DNA of 64,000 nt from Montifringilla adamsi (GCA_017590115.1 JAGGNK010008337.1:4145609-4209608); one strand, 5' to 3'; counted from the stretch's first letter, positions 34,761 to 46,676 are shown. The notes: generated by a model not told the origin, from the sequence alone. Translations and numbers: made by a program.

Positions 34761-36290
34761 AGTTTATTCTGAAAAGGGAGCAATAAATTATTTTTCTCTG
34801 AAAGATTTAGGTGTCCTGTGGCTGCTATCTCGTTGTGAATACTTCATTCTTCTCTTTAAAAAAAAAGTATCCTACATAGCATAGTTTCTATTTTAGCATT
34901 ATGTTATAACCTAAAACTATATTTAACACACTACTTAAGAAAATTAATACAGCATAACTTTCTAACATAACACATATAATATTCATTTTAATAATTACGA
35001 AAAGGCAATCATAAAATACGCATTTTTCACATTCCTTAAAGCCATTTCCTTCCCAAATAGCGACATTAACACATTGCTTCCACACACATTCCGTGGGAAC
35101 TGTATTTGGTTCAAACGTTGGTTTCAAGCAGATATTTGTCTCCGTTTAACCTCTTAATTCTTTACATATATATTCTTGCTCTAATTTCAGGTTCTGGAGT
35201 GCTCCTTACAGTTTTGATGAAAATGCTGCTAGATAAGAAAGTTACGAAAAAAAATCAAAGCTAAAAAGAAAATCAAAATACATGATACAGCCTATAAACA
35301 AAAACTGCATCATTTGTATTTTTTCAAATCAACCAGTAATAATCAGAACTAAGGGACAAAGCCAAACATTAATGGCCACACAGCTGGAAAATATTTCTAC
35401 AACCCAAACCATCGCCCTGACCTATGACATCAATAATTATTTGTTTCCAGTTTACCCTTCAGAAAAACGGGCAATCTGTAATAAACTTTAAATTAAAACA
35501 GTATGACTCTGCAGTTAAGAGACATGTGGATAAAATACGATGCCACGCTAATTCCCAGAGCCTTACAGCAGCGCACAGGAAGATTTCCAGGCAGCATCCA
35601 GTGGAAGACAACTTTTGGTGTTTAATTTTTTTTAATTTTTTTTTTTTACTGTCATCTATTTTTGAGATGATTTTACCCTTGGAGAAGCACTCAAAGGCCC
35701 TGTGCATTTCAAGGTGTCAGTACCCTACCTTTGAAATGCAGAATGCTTATTTTTTTCAACACCCAGCATCATAAATGAGCAAATTCTTGTAGGAAAGATA
35801 CTGGGGGGAAGCAAAACACGTGTGGAAAACCACGTGTGTGAACTATCCCACACTATGGGCAAAGAGCGTGAAATACACAGCTCAGATATGTAAAGGAAAT
35901 GATGGTCATTATTTGTCACACCCAATTTGTCCGGACAGGGATCGCCACAGCATCAGCGCTGTGCCGGGCAGAGCCCTGGGATTATCCCTGGGTTTTACAA
36001 CCAGCATTAACCAGGTAACATTGAGGATTTTTCGCTTGTAGAGCTTCATCTTACATTTTGGTTTCCTCTACTCCATTAAGTGGCGCTATTTTAGAGACGC
36101 CAAATTAGAGAGGACTTAAACATCAGGTACGTCAAAGCTTTCGATTGCATGTGGGTGGGGAGGGCTTTGCAGAGAGGAAGCCTGTCTCCTGGCAGGAAGG
36201 AGTAAAACAGATTTAAGTGTGTACCTAGACAAATAGATGTTTTAAAAAATAAGTTTCAAAACCCTAGAATGGGCATAAACCTAGAAAATC
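34761..36290. other. Intergenic, PRORSD1-MTIF2
   Basis: AT-rich spacer without a gene I can support. It carries two E-box words in CACGTGTG context at 35817-35824 and 35831-35838. Confidence 0.6.
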
Positions 36291-36720
36291 CCTGTCCCCG
36301 TCCCCTGAGGGCATTTCCCGCCTCCCGTGAGGCGAGGCCCCGCCCCCGTACGGGCAGCCCCCGGGTGGCAGCTGCGCCTGCGCAGTTCCCTCGCACTCCT
36401 CCGCGGCGCATGCGCAGAGAGCGGCGCGCCGGGCGTGAGGCGCGGAGGGGACGCGGAGCCCTTTCCCCTCCTTCCCTTCCCTCTTTTCCAGCCTCATTCC
36501 TTCCTTCCTTCCTTCCTTCATTCCTCGGGCTGCCAAGGCCGGCACGTCTGTGCTCGGAGAAAAGCGCTGCCCCCGCGGGGAGGGCGGGCTGCAGCTGACA
36601 GGTATTAACCAGCCAGAACCATGGGTAGGAGAGCAGCGGGAGCGGGAATGTCCCTCCTCCACCCCGGGAGCCGGGAAGGGCTTTCCGCAGTCAGAGCCTG
36701 GCGTGGGATTCGCTGCTGTG
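36291..36720 (+). promoter_or_regulatory. MTIF2 CpG-island promoter with two NRF1-type sites
   Basis: A CpG-rich stretch with TGCGCCTGCGCA at 36373-36384 and GCGCATGCGCA at 36406-36416. The second matches the NRF1 consensus GCGCATGCGC perfectly. NRF1 controls many nuclear genes for mitochondrial proteins, which fits MTIF2. A likely non-coding first exon ends CTGACAG before GTATTA at 36602. CTTCC repeats lie at 36497-36523. Confidence 0.7.
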
Positions 36721-36750
36721 AGCTGGGCCAGTGTCGCCTTGACCTTGCGT

Positions 36751-36782
36751 TGTGTGTGTGTGTGTGTGTGTCTGTGTGTGTG
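36751..36782. repeat. (GT)n microsatellite
   Basis: A TGTG run interrupted once by C, in the presumed first intron of MTIF2. Confidence 0.9.
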
Positions 36783-37065
36783 CAGCGTCTTGTGGCAGCT
36801 CCGCGTGGGTTTTACCCACTCGGCCACCTTAAGGTTCTCTTTGGGGTTAAAAACGCCACCGAAATAGCTGGGTTGGGTTGGTTACTCTGTCAGGTGCTCG
36901 CTTCCTGCAGGAATCTGGGTGCAAGGGAGGTTTTAAAGGGCCCGCAGCCATTCTGGGAGGAGCCGAGAGCGTTCCCTGCCTTTGGAGCTGCAGGGAGGGT
37001 GACACAGGGACACCTGTGAGTGGGGACATGGAAGGAACAGAGAGTCCATCCCCGAGCAGGACAGA

Positions 37066-37205
37066 ATCACAGAATGGTTTGGGTTGGAAGGGACCTTAAA
37101 GACCATCCTGCTCCACCCCCTGCCGTGGGCAGGGAAACCTTCCAGGATCCCAGGGAGTCCCGTCCAGGCTGGCCTTGGGCACTTCCAGGGGTGTGCCAGT
37201 GCAGA
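37066..37205 (-). mobile_element. CR1 LINE 3' fragment
   Basis: AGAATCACAGAATGGTTTGG, then GTTGGAAGGGACCTTAAAGA, is the reverse complement of the avian CR1 3' end. The following TGCCGTGGGCAGGGAAACC and GGCCTTGGGCACTTCCAGG also match. It is truncated and lacks coding capacity. It is in the MTIF2 5' intron. Confidence 0.88.
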
Positions 37206-37798
37206 ACGGGCAGCTCTGAGCAACAGGAGAAGCTCAGGGTGTTGTACAGGATAATCGGCAAAACGACTCAAACCGAAGTTAAGATGGTTAAAACAAGATG
37301 TGGGATGATCTGACAGAAGCCTAATTGCTGAGCCGGGGCTTAGGTCAGCGCTGGTGTCACTGCCGTGCTGTGGTCTTTCAGTGGTGCTTTTGTCTTGAAA
37401 TGCTCAGGAAAAGGGCATTTAGCAGGTGTGTTTTGCTGGCTTAGAGAGGTGGTTTTGACACTTGGGTAATTCTGTCAGTATGGCGTGAGGAGTGCAAATG
37501 TGGGGTTTTTGTAGGAGACGTCAAAGAACCTCCAATGAGGGAATTAATGGTTCAAATCAGAGAAAGATGAAAGATCTATAAGCTCTTAGTAGATCCATGT
37601 GTCAGTAGTGGAGAAGGGTGAAGCACAGAAGGAAATGAAAAAGCTGGAACAGTTCCTAAACAATTTCATTTTGTCAGCATTGAAAATGTTTGGAAACATG
37701 ACATCTTCATTTGTGCCTTGTATTCCTGTACATTTTGTCCTGAGAAGGAGGATCTTTGAGCCTCGAGGCTGACCTCGGTGTGTGCTTTGTGTTTGCAG

Positions 37799-38030
37799 TG
37801 GGGAAATGAACCAAGGGTTGCTGCTGAGGTTTGAAAATCTGGTGCAGCTCCGTGGTGCCTGCCAGCAGCTGCGTGCCCTGTCCTCCAGGAAAGTTTGTGG
37901 AGCACAATGGAAGCCTGTGGAGTTGTCTGCACATCCCGTGGGGTCCCTCCCTCTGCATCCACAGCTCTGGCCAAAACACAGATTAATCAGTGCTGCCTTA
38001 TCACAGTGCAGACATCTAGCCACAAAGGAG
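37799..38030 (+). CDS. MTIF2: MTIF2 first coding exon
   Basis: The exon starts after GTTTGCAG with 7 nt of 5'UTR. The ATG at 37806 is chosen because it gives MNQ as in human MTIF2. It encodes 75 residues with a mitochondrial-type presequence, ending CRHLATKE at GTAATT. Confidence 0.9.
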
Positions 38031-41000
38031 GTAATTAAGGACATCCAGTAATCCCTGGGTTTGTGTGGCAAGTACAAGAGCTCCGTTTGAACATTTTAAT
38101 TCAAAAAGAAAAAAGGGCTTTATTCATGAGTATAGAGAAGTTGTTATAAATCTATAAAACAAAATGTACTTCATGTATATTTTTTTTGCCATTCCCTTTC
38201 AATGCTGACTTACACCAGTAGCATCATGAATTTTTGCTGACAGTGGAGGAAATTATTGCAAGCACAAATGGAAATGGTTTTATTGCTTTTTATCCTTGTT
38301 CTGAAAAATTAAAAATGCAGAAAGATTAAGGGTAGTGTGCTGTATATTTGAAATGTTCATTATGATCTGTTAACTCATTCATTAATTGTAATTAATTGGT
38401 ATTATAGTAAAGAAGATGTGTTTATCTCATATGGCTTGAGACCATTGTCTTTTTAATATTGTTTTTGTTATTTCTTAGTATATATTCCTGTGTATGTGTC
38501 TAATTCCATGTAGGAGACAAAAAAGAAGAAAAAGAAGATTCCCGTGACGAGGGGTGAAGTGGAGATAAGGCAGAAGATGACTGTGGAGGAACTGGCACAA
38601 GCTATGGGCAAAGACATAGGTGAGAGCCTGCTTTGGGGTCTGAAACAGCGACATTTGTCACAGCCCTCCCACCAGTGGGACAGGAAAAGGTGTCTTCAGT
38701 GGCCTGAGTGGTTGTGATCCATCCCAAAGGAAATGTTGGGAGACATTTACAGTTCAGACTCAAGAGAAAAGATGTTGTCAGCGGCATTGTCATTCTGGTG
38801 GTGGCAGCAGAGGATGGGGTGATGCAGCAAACCATAGAGTCCATCCAGCATGCCAAAGTGACCAGGCCAGACATTTAAATGTGGAGAAGCCATGTCTGTC
38901 TGTTCTTTCTAGCAGAAAGGCCTCAGATCCATGCAGGCTGCTCCTTGTGGCTGTGGTTCCTAGGGACTAAATTATTCCAGAAGGAAAATGCTGCCTGGTC
39001 TGTCAGAGCTGGACCCCTGTGAGTTAAGAACTCGAGGCTAAAGAGCTTCAGCCCAAAATCCAGAGTAGGAATAGGAATCTTGGGTTCAAGAGCAATTTGT
39101 GTTTCATTAGAACAGTCCTTTGATTAACTGGGGCTGGCAAGACTTGTCTGGAATTGCTCCCTGTAACAATTTTTGACTGCTGTAATATGTTCTGTGTCTC
39201 TACAACCAAAGGAAGGAGCATGTGTTCAGATTTATCAAATTTCCTTCCTCCTTGAATCACTCCTTTGCTCTTTGCTATAGATGAGTTTCAGCTGTTTTCC
39301 CTTTTGGAGTTACTGAAAAAGTAAGCTAAGAATATCTGAGTGGAAAAATAAGATTCTAATAGCTACCTGAGTAGTAATGTTCAGTAAATCTGCAGAAAGT
39401 TCTTCTCTGCAAGTACACAGATTAATGACAACTTCCAGATAAATCTGACTAAAGGAAAACTGCTTGGTGAATAATACTTATTAGCACAAAGAAAATAATG
39501 GAAAAGTCTGATGAAGTGGGTTGGGTTTTTTGTCCCACATGTTTTTGTGGATGTAATTGTTAAATGTGTTTGTGTTTGCTGCAGATCATATTTATGAAGT
39601 GCTGCTGTACACAAACATTAACCTTGATTCAGTAGAACCAGATTCCATCTTACATGAAGACCACATCAAGATGATTGTTCAAAAATCAGGAATGAAGTAT
39701 AAATCAGCAAAACTGAAAGAGGAAAAGGAAAGAAAAAACACAGATGCTGTCAAGAGGCAAGTTGTGAACTGTTCTTTTTGGATCTTTTTATTCCTTTCTT
39801 CAGGTGTTTGGGGAGGAGGCAGCCTTGACTGTGTGCCATCGAGTGCTGTGGTGGGCATGACCCAGTGAGGTTTTTTTGCCATTTACAACCCCTGTTTTTG
39901 CTGCAATTACAGACCTCCTGCAGATCCAGCAGTACTGATCCCACGGCCCCCAGTTGTCACCATCCTGGGCCACGTGGATCATGGCAAAACAACCCTGCTG
40001 GACAGCCTGCGGAAAACCCAGGTGGCGGCCATGGAAGCAGGAGGCATCACACAACACATTGGAGCTTTTATTGGTATGATCCAAGTCTACCTGCTCAGGT
40101 GTAACACAGTTCCCTCTCCATATCACACAGCAGGCTGACTTGCTGCCAGTACACTGGGGAAAAAATTTGCCACATAAATGGTGAGAAAGGAAACTATAAC
40201 ATAAAATGTCTGTTGCTGATACCTGTCATAACTGTGTACATAGAACTTGGAAATGAATTGTCTGCACAAGTTGATATTAGACTCTTTGGGGTTGTGGAAG
40301 ATCCCAGGACACTTTCTTGTTCCTGAGGATTCAGCAGCACCTTTGACCTTCATGCCAACAACTACCTGACTGCCTAAAACATGTCATTATTATCAAAATG
40401 CCCTCAAAGGAGTGATGGTTGATTTGACAACATGTCAAATAAAGCTGGCTGAAGTGCTGATGTTAAGCTGTACCATTTTCTCACAGTGCACATGCCTTCT
40501 GGGGAGAAGATAACCTTCCTTGACACTCCTGGCCACGCAGCCTTTTCAGCCATGCGGGCGAGAGGCACCAACGTCACCGACATTGTCATTCTGGTGGTGG
40601 CAGCGGAGGATGGAGTGATGCAGCAAACCATAGAGTCCATCCAGCATGCCAAAAATGCAGGAGGTACAGAGTGGGGGGGCTTTGGGAAACTTGCTTTTAC
40701 CTCTCAAAAAAGCCTCCTTGGACTGGAATCCACAGAACTTGGGAATCCTAGTCCTATTCATCATCCCCTGCAATGTTTGAAAATGTCCTGAATGTTGCAG
40801 TAATACAGAAAGATCCTAAAATATGAATATTTAACAAGACAGGGGTTCATTGTTTGGGGTTTTTTTACCTTCTCTACATGGGTAACTCCTCCAGCTTCCT
40901 CCTGGTAGCTCAGATCTCAACAGCCGCTCAGGAAAGGGGCACCAAGTGAAATGATCTATTCTAAATGCCCATAATTTGCTCTAACCTTTCCTAGCAGCTG

Positions 41001-44000
41001 TGGTCCTAGCAGCATGTTTTGGTTAGGTTGGTGCTGAGTTTGTGTGTTCTCTTTTTAGTTCCTCTTATCCTGGCCATTAATAAATGTGACAAACCTGAAG
41101 CTGATCCTGAAAGAGTAAAGAAGGAATTGCTGGCTCACGATGTGGTCTGTGAAGAGTTTGGAGGTGATGTTCAGGCTGTAAATATTTCTGCACTCAAGGT
41201 AAGATTGTGGTAGAAAAAATGATGTTGTTCATGGGTGTCTAATATGTGCAGAGAAATGCATTTTTATTTGGCAGCTGGAAAATAAAAAGCTCTTCCTAGT
41301 AATTGATATCTTGCCATGAGCTCAGTGCTACTGGCTCTTGCCAGAATTACTTGAAAGACACTGAAATGTATTTTGAGGCTCAGGCTTCCAGCAAGCAATA
41401 TTATCTCATTTTTCTACCGGTAATTCAGCCTAGCAGTTTTGTGTCTGATGTCTGGAAGTCTTGCCTGGGTGTTAAATGTCATCACATTTCACTGGGGGAA
41501 TTTGGCACTAAGGGTTGGACTGCTGATCTCACTTTGCTTGGGCACTTCCTTTATTCTGTGTGGTTTTATGCAGGGGGAAAACCTGATGGTTTTGGCAGAG
41601 GCAACTGTTGCTCTGGCAGAGATGTTGGAACTGAAGGCAGATGCCACGGGGCTGGTGGAGGGGACGATCATTGAGTCTCGGAAAGACAAAGGGAAAGGGT
41701 GAGTCAAGTGCCACCTCTGCAGCTTCAGGGAAGCACTTTGTGACAACACAGACACACTGGATAGGGGACTTGTGCCTCAGTAAGTAAAGCCAGAACACTT
41801 CCTTTGCAGTGTTCCTGGCCAAAGCCTTGAAATACTGCTCTGCAACACAAGAGGTTAAAAACTGATGGGGCAAAATTCATCATATCCCTGAAATGAAAAT
41901 CCTGTAACAGGAAATAGTTTCAAATGGTAGAACTTGTGGTTTTTTAAATGTCTTTTTAAAAAGTAAGAATGATGAAGTTAACAGTCAATACATATAAAAT
42001 TCCTGACAAGTTTTGGATAACATGACATTCTACCCTTAAGTATCTTAGTCCATTGGCAGGTTTTGTGAACAAGGTGTGTTCTGCCCTCTTTGAAAATGAA
42101 CTGATTCTACAAGGTTGTTGGGATTTGTTGTTTGGGGTTGGAGTTTTTTTGATTCACTTAATATGTAAAATCATCCTGTTGCTGGGTTTACAAATGTCAG
42201 ATTTTGGATTGATCTGCAAAAATGAAGAGTACATTACAGATTTTGGGGCTTTATTAACTCACTGAAACATTTGGTGAGTGCTCTAGTAAATCATCACAGG
42301 AATATTCTGCCAGTGATGGATGACAAATCCATTCTGGTTGTGTTGTGCCTACGCTGGCTGTGAAGACAAGGAGAAACATCACTTGAATTTTGTCTGTTAT
42401 TTTTCTCCTCTGCTCTTCACTAGTCCACTCACCACAGCCATCATCCAGAGAGGAACTCTGAGGAAAGGCTGTGTTCTGGTTGCAGGGAAGACCTGGGCAA
42501 AAGTGCGTTTCCTGTTCGACGAGAATGGCAAAGCTGTGGATGCAGCCTCACCAGGCATCCCCGTGGAAATCATGGGCTGGAAGGAATGCCCCTCAGCAGG
42601 AGATGAAATCCTGGAAGTAGAGTCTGAGGTACAGAAAGAGCTCTTCAGTGAAAAGCTCACACTGCTGCAAGGATGGGAAGGAACTGAGTAACAAAATAAG
42701 TGAGAGCTTTTGATCACCTGGATAGTCCCATGAAAAGTCAAGCATGGGGATTAAGGGACCTGATCTAGATGCTTTGGAAGAGGAATAAGGTTTTGCATTT
42801 TGCCTCTTTCTTTTCCACCTTTCCCCTGCTGCACTGATTGTTCCCCACTGGAACAATCCAGTACTTGAGGAAATCAGTCTTTTAATTTGAGAAGGACATA
42901 ACTCTTGCCTGACAAAAAGAAAATGCATAAAATACAGCTTGAAATAGGTGTTGTGAGAGCTGGAAAAGCACCACATGAAAGAATGAACAATAATTTCTTC
43001 TGCAATGCAGAGATACTATAAAAATAGGCCTTGAGTCATGTGGTAGCTCAGGGAGGAAAAGCTCTTGTCTCATTCTCTGCCATCTGTGCAGCAAAACTAT
43101 AGTTAAAAGTGAAGGAAAAAGAGTGAGCCTGTAGAGAGGATTGCAGGAAATTGCAGAGTGTTCTGATGCAATGCTTTAAAGGTAATGTTTCTGTGTTCCT
43201 GCCCAGCAAAGGGCACAGGAAGTTGTGGCTTGGAGGACCTATGTTGAACAACAGGAGAAGGTAAAGAAGGATCTGGAAGTTATTGAAGCAAAGCAAAAGG
43301 AACACAGGTTGGAATATGAGAAGAAGCAGCAGAAGCTGGCCCACCTGACCTGGAGACAGAGGAAGGCAGTGCTGTACAAGGCCAATAAGCATCTGATGTT
43401 CTCAAGGCCTAAGGAGAGAGCAGAGATGGATGAAAACACACTCTCATTAATAGTTAAAGGTGCTGTCCCTGTCTGTGTGCTGCTCCTTTGGTTCTGTAGT
43501 GATCAGTCTGAAACAGAGCTCTAAACTAAACACAGCTTCTGTTACTAGAAGTTTGATCTGTTTAAAACTTACTGAACTTCTCTTATAAGAGCAGGGGCAT
43601 CAGAAAATATCCACTGGTCAGGAGAATGTGATGTCAGCAGGGCCAGAGCAACAGGAAAATTTAACATGCTCAATGCACTTACCAGGAGCTCCTGAGTAAA
43701 ACCCATACATATAAACCCCAAGATAAATATATATAAATAAATAAATAAATAAATATACACACATATATAAAACCCTATATATGTAAAAAAACCTCCCAAG
43801 CTATAAACATTTTGCATCAGCAAAATAGAGTAGAATAGCAATTATGTATGAAAGTGGGATAGGAGGAACTTGGTTTAACCTCATTTAGTGATACTCAAGC
43901 AGTGACTATAGTTGAACACCTGCAAACTTGACCTGACAGTGACAGCAGATGTAGAGCCTCTGGCCCTTCTGTATTTATCCAGTTTATTTTTGGAATTAAC

Positions 44001-46031
44001 AGACTTTTTGGATGGGTTTTAACTTATTACTGAAAATATAGTAAGAGTGACAGATGTCAGAAGACTTTCTGTTGCACAGTGTGGAGTTGACATAAGTTGT
44101 ATTTCTGTGTCTTTGACTTGCACAAAGCCACCAATACTTTCATTTATCTGTGCAGGTGATGTGGATGGGTCTGTTGAAGCTATTCTGAACATTCTGGACA
44201 GCTATGATTGTGAGGATGAATGCAAACTAGATATTGTCTACTTTGGAATGGGAGATATCAGTGAAAATGATATCAGTCTGGCTGAAGCGTTTAACGGTGG
44301 GTGTTTCAAAATCATTTTACAGTTTTGAAATTACTGACCAACTTGCTGAAATGCATAGGCCTCAGGCAGGTTTGTTTTCTCAATGATATTTAGCAGCATC
44401 AATACAGTAAGTTTTTTTGTGAATCTTGAAAATGTTTCCTTGAACATCAGACCGCTGCAGAAGGGGAGGCTCAAAGTCTCACAGAAATGGAAGGACTCTG
44501 GAAAAGCTCTTGCCAGAAATTCAGTTGCTAAGGTTAAACTCTGGCTCTTCACTCGGGCTGCTTTATGATGCTGACACAGGGCAAAGCTAGAAAAGCAGGT
44601 TAGAAAATAATTTCCTTTGTGCAGGGAGGCAGCTGGATCTAGGACTGAGTCAGTTGTTGCTGTTCATACCCCATAATTCTCACCTGCAGAGGGTGAGGTC
44701 ACTGCACGTGCCACAGGTGGGCAAGAATCATTTAGAATTCACTTCTGGCTTTATTTGCACAACCTAGTTGGCTTTTCAGCCCAGAAAGAGAGATCTGTGT
44801 CCTTTACATGAGCTATGTGTGTTATTTTCTGCTTTGATACCTCCAGCTCTGTCATCAGGGACCTTCTATGGGCTTTTTGGGGCCGTTTATTTTGATAGGT
44901 CTGTAGCAGTCCATGAGCCATAGTGGGAGAGGCAAATGGTTCCCCCTTAAGAGAAGCAGGAATAAAATGTATCCTGTGCTCCAGAATTTCACTGTTCAGA
45001 CTCATCCCTTGTAGTCATCACTTGACAGTTGTTCCATTTTTCAGGTGTAATATTTGGATTCAGTGTGAAAGCCAATGAAAGCATCAAAAAGCTGGCTGAT
45101 AAAAAGGGAATAAAAATTAAACTTCACAACATTATCTACAAACTTATAGAAGATTTGAAGGATGAGCTGAACAGCAGGCTGCCCCCAACTGTGGTGGAGA
45201 CCACAATAGGTGAGTTTTCATTGATAGATTTTTGCCTCAAAATGTGGCAAATTTTATACTCCTAGAAAAATGCAGACTGCTTCTACCCCGTGCCAGTTTG
45301 TTATTCCTGTGGACTTCAGCTTTACTTTTTTTCTTTTAGGGGAAGCTTCTGTTCTTGACACCTTCTCTGTCACAGCAGGAAAAAACAAAATTCCAGTGGC
45401 TGGATGCAGAGTGCACAAGGGGCTGCTGGACAGAAGAATGAAGTTTAAGCTAATCCGTAACCGGGATGTTATTTGGAAAGGTGAGTGGAATTGCCACAAA
45501 ACGTGGATTTGTGCTTAGTATTTTTAGATATTGCTAGTTCCCTGGGAAGTCAGCACAAAGGATCCTAGAGAAATCCTGAATTCTGTCCAGGATGGAGAGG
45601 GAAGTCACCAAATGCCAGTGGATTGTTCCCTGACCTTTTTCCAACCACCCACTCTGGCAGGCAAGTAGGAGCATCACAGGATCCACCTGCCAGAAGGAGC
45701 TGCTGTCTGACTTCCATTAACCACAAGCATCCCCCATCCCTACATTTTCCTGCTTTCCTTGTGGAGCCACAAAGTGAAACTAATCCTGCAGGAAGGGCAA
45801 ACCAAACCACAGCTCTGCTCTGCTGCTGGTGGCCTGTCTTTCATGCATTTTCTCTTTGTAGGATCTTTATCATCACTGAAGCACCATAAAGATGATGTCC
45901 AGGTAATAAAAACAGGAATGGATTGTGGATTGAGTTTGGACAAAAATCTGGAGTTCAGTATTGGAGATGAAATTATCTGTTATGAAGAAAAAGAAGTTCA
46001 ACAGACAACTTCCTGGGACCCAGGATTTTAA
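37806..46031 (+). CDS. MTIF2: MTIF2, mitochondrial translation initiation factor IF-2
   Basis: Thirteen coding exons join to 726 aa (human 727), from ATG at 37806 to TAA at 46029-46031. The factor is a GTPase that places formyl-Met-tRNA on the mitochondrial ribosome and promotes subunit joining. Visible motifs are G1 GHVDHGKT, G3 DTPGH, G4 NKCD and G5-type SAL, then domain II and C-terminal domains ([29 protein letters not shown], end TSWDPGF). The N-terminus [12 protein letters not shown] is Arg-rich and poorly acidic, consistent with a mitochondrial presequence. One intron begins with GC instead of GT. An intron near 38.8 kb holds a near copy of part of the G-domain exon. It converges with RPS27A. 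Confidence 0.96.
38514..38619 (+). CDS. MTIF2: MTIF2 exon
   Basis: It encodes a lysine run, then [20 protein letters not shown], ending in phase 1. This is the small IF2 N-domain helix region. Confidence 0.93.
38785..38857 (+). pseudogene. Intronic partial copy of the MTIF2 G-domain exon
   Basis: 73 bp match MTIF2 exon bases 40581-40653 with 2 mismatches, encoding [24 protein letters not shown]. Upstream the similarity fades quickly. After the match the copy reads VTRPDI and stops. An in-frame TGA lies at 38705-38707. It sits in the intron two exons before its source in the same orientation. It is probably a decayed local exon duplication, though a cryptic exon cannot be excluded. Confidence 0.85.
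38858..39584 (+). other. MTIF2 intron remainder
   Basis: About 0.7 kb with no further gene or repeat seen. Confidence 0.7.
39585..39756 (+). CDS. MTIF2: MTIF2 exon before a GC-AG intron
   Basis: It encodes [20 protein letters not shown] to KNTDAVK plus AG. The frame requires the donor AG|GCAAGT at 39757, giving AVKRPPADP as in human. The nearby GT at 39761 would break the frame. Confidence 0.92.
39913..40073 (+). CDS. MTIF2: MTIF2 exon with the P-loop
   Basis: It encodes [20 protein letters not shown] then [16 protein letters not shown] and [11 protein letters not shown]. It contains the G1 Walker A motif GHVDHGKT and the switch region GITQHIG. Confidence 0.96.
40487..40663 (+). CDS. MTIF2: MTIF2 G-domain exon
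   Basis: It encodes [20 protein letters not shown] and [20 protein letters not shown], including G3 DTPGH. It ends AKNAG plus one base at GTACAG. Its last part is the source or sister of the intronic copy at 38785. Confidence 0.96.
41059..41198 (+). CDS. MTIF2: MTIF2 G-domain exon
   Basis: It encodes [20 protein letters not shown] to [11 protein letters not shown]4 (NKCD) and the G5-type SAL are visible. Phase 0 donor GTAAGA. Confidence 0.96.
41574..41698 (+). CDS. MTIF2: MTIF2 exon
   Basis: It encodes [20 protein letters not shown] to ESRKDKGK plus two bases. Last helix of the G domain and start of domain II. Confidence 0.96.
42424..42628 (+). CDS. MTIF2: MTIF2 domain II exon
   Basis: It encodes [20 protein letters not shown] to [10 protein letters not shown], a beta-barrel domain, ending in phase 0 at GTACAG. 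Confidence 0.95.
43207..43459 (+). CDS. MTIF2: MTIF2 linker exon
   Basis: It encodes [20 protein letters not shown], then a charged helical linker, to ENTLSLIVK plus one base. It is the vertebrate mitochondrial insertion between domain II and the C-domains. Confidence 0.94.
43724..43770. repeat. (AAAT/AT)n microsatellite
   Basis: Runs of ATAAATAAATAAAT followed by ATATACACACATATAT, in an MTIF2 intron. Confidence 0.9.
44156..44296 (+). CDS. MTIF2: MTIF2 exon
   Basis: It encodes [20 protein letters not shown] to SLAEAFN plus one base, the IF2 domain III start. Confidence 0.96.
45045..45209 (+). CDS. MTIF2: MTIF2 exon
   Basis: It encodes [20 protein letters not shown] to [10 protein letters not shown] plus one base. 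Confidence 0.95.
45340..45480 (+). CDS. MTIF2: MTIF2 C-domain exon
   Basis: It encodes [20 protein letters not shown] to NRDVIWK plus one base. This is part of the fMet-tRNA-binding C-terminal domain. Confidence 0.95.
45862..46031 (+). CDS. MTIF2: MTIF2 terminal exon
   Basis: It encodes [20 protein letters not shown] to [10 protein letters not shown] and TAA. The last residues are identical to human MTIF2. Confidence 0.96.
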
Positions 46032-46097
46032 AGACATTTTAACATGTGAACACTAAGGGACATATGTTATGATCCTGGCTGGCCTTTAAGTCTTAAC

Positions 46098-46103
46098 ATT
46101 AAA
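46098..46103 (+). terminator. MTIF2 candidate poly(A) signal
   Basis: ATTAAA, 66 nt after the stop. I see no canonical AATAAA before the RPS27A 3' end. Confidence 0.5.
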
Positions 46104-46676
46104 TGAACTTTCAGAGATGCACAGGAGCTGTTCTTTACATCAGAGCACTTCAGATACATTTTATATCAAAAATATTCTGCTTTTCTATCATGTCAAGCAA
46201 CCAGCTGCCCTCCACTGGAACATGGGATAGACCACTTGAGTAACTCCAAGCACTTCAAGTGTGCAAAACCAGCATGATAAAATATTTCTGATGACAATCT
46301 CTTGGCTTCATATTAGCTGAGCCATCTCCTCCCTCCCCACCCTGTGCTGCTGTGCAGTGTTTCAGTGTGTTGGCTGCATTTTGTCACCCCACTCTCTAGC
46401 ACCGACCCGCTCTGGACCTCTGAAGTTGCTATTTTTCCACATCAGAACGGTCTCATGTTAAAGAGACCACTTTTAAGGTTAGCTTGGGTGTTGGGTTTTC
46501 TTCCTTTTACAGCTGCTACCCAAAATTCTTTAAATCCAACTGCTGCTTCAGTTTCACACTAAGTATTTCACCCTAGCTGGCTGGCAGCACCCCAAGGTCC
46601 TCAGATTTTACTGATCAGCAGAGAGGAAACGCAGCGCCACAGAAAGAAATCCTTCAGCCGTACAGAAGGTCAGATT
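46104..46676. other. Spacer between convergent MTIF2 and RPS27A
   Basis: About 570 bp holding the end of the MTIF2 transcript. No gene seen. Confidence 0.65.

Noticed and set aside
36264..36827. Overlapping open frames on both strands at the MTIF2 promoter
   Set aside because: They are products of the CpG island, CTTCC repeats and GT microsatellite; the MTIF2 start is fixed at 37806 by homology.
46281..46320. CTGATGAC...CTGA as a C/D snoRNA
   Set aside because: The boxes are only about 35 nt apart with no terminal stem or second box pair.
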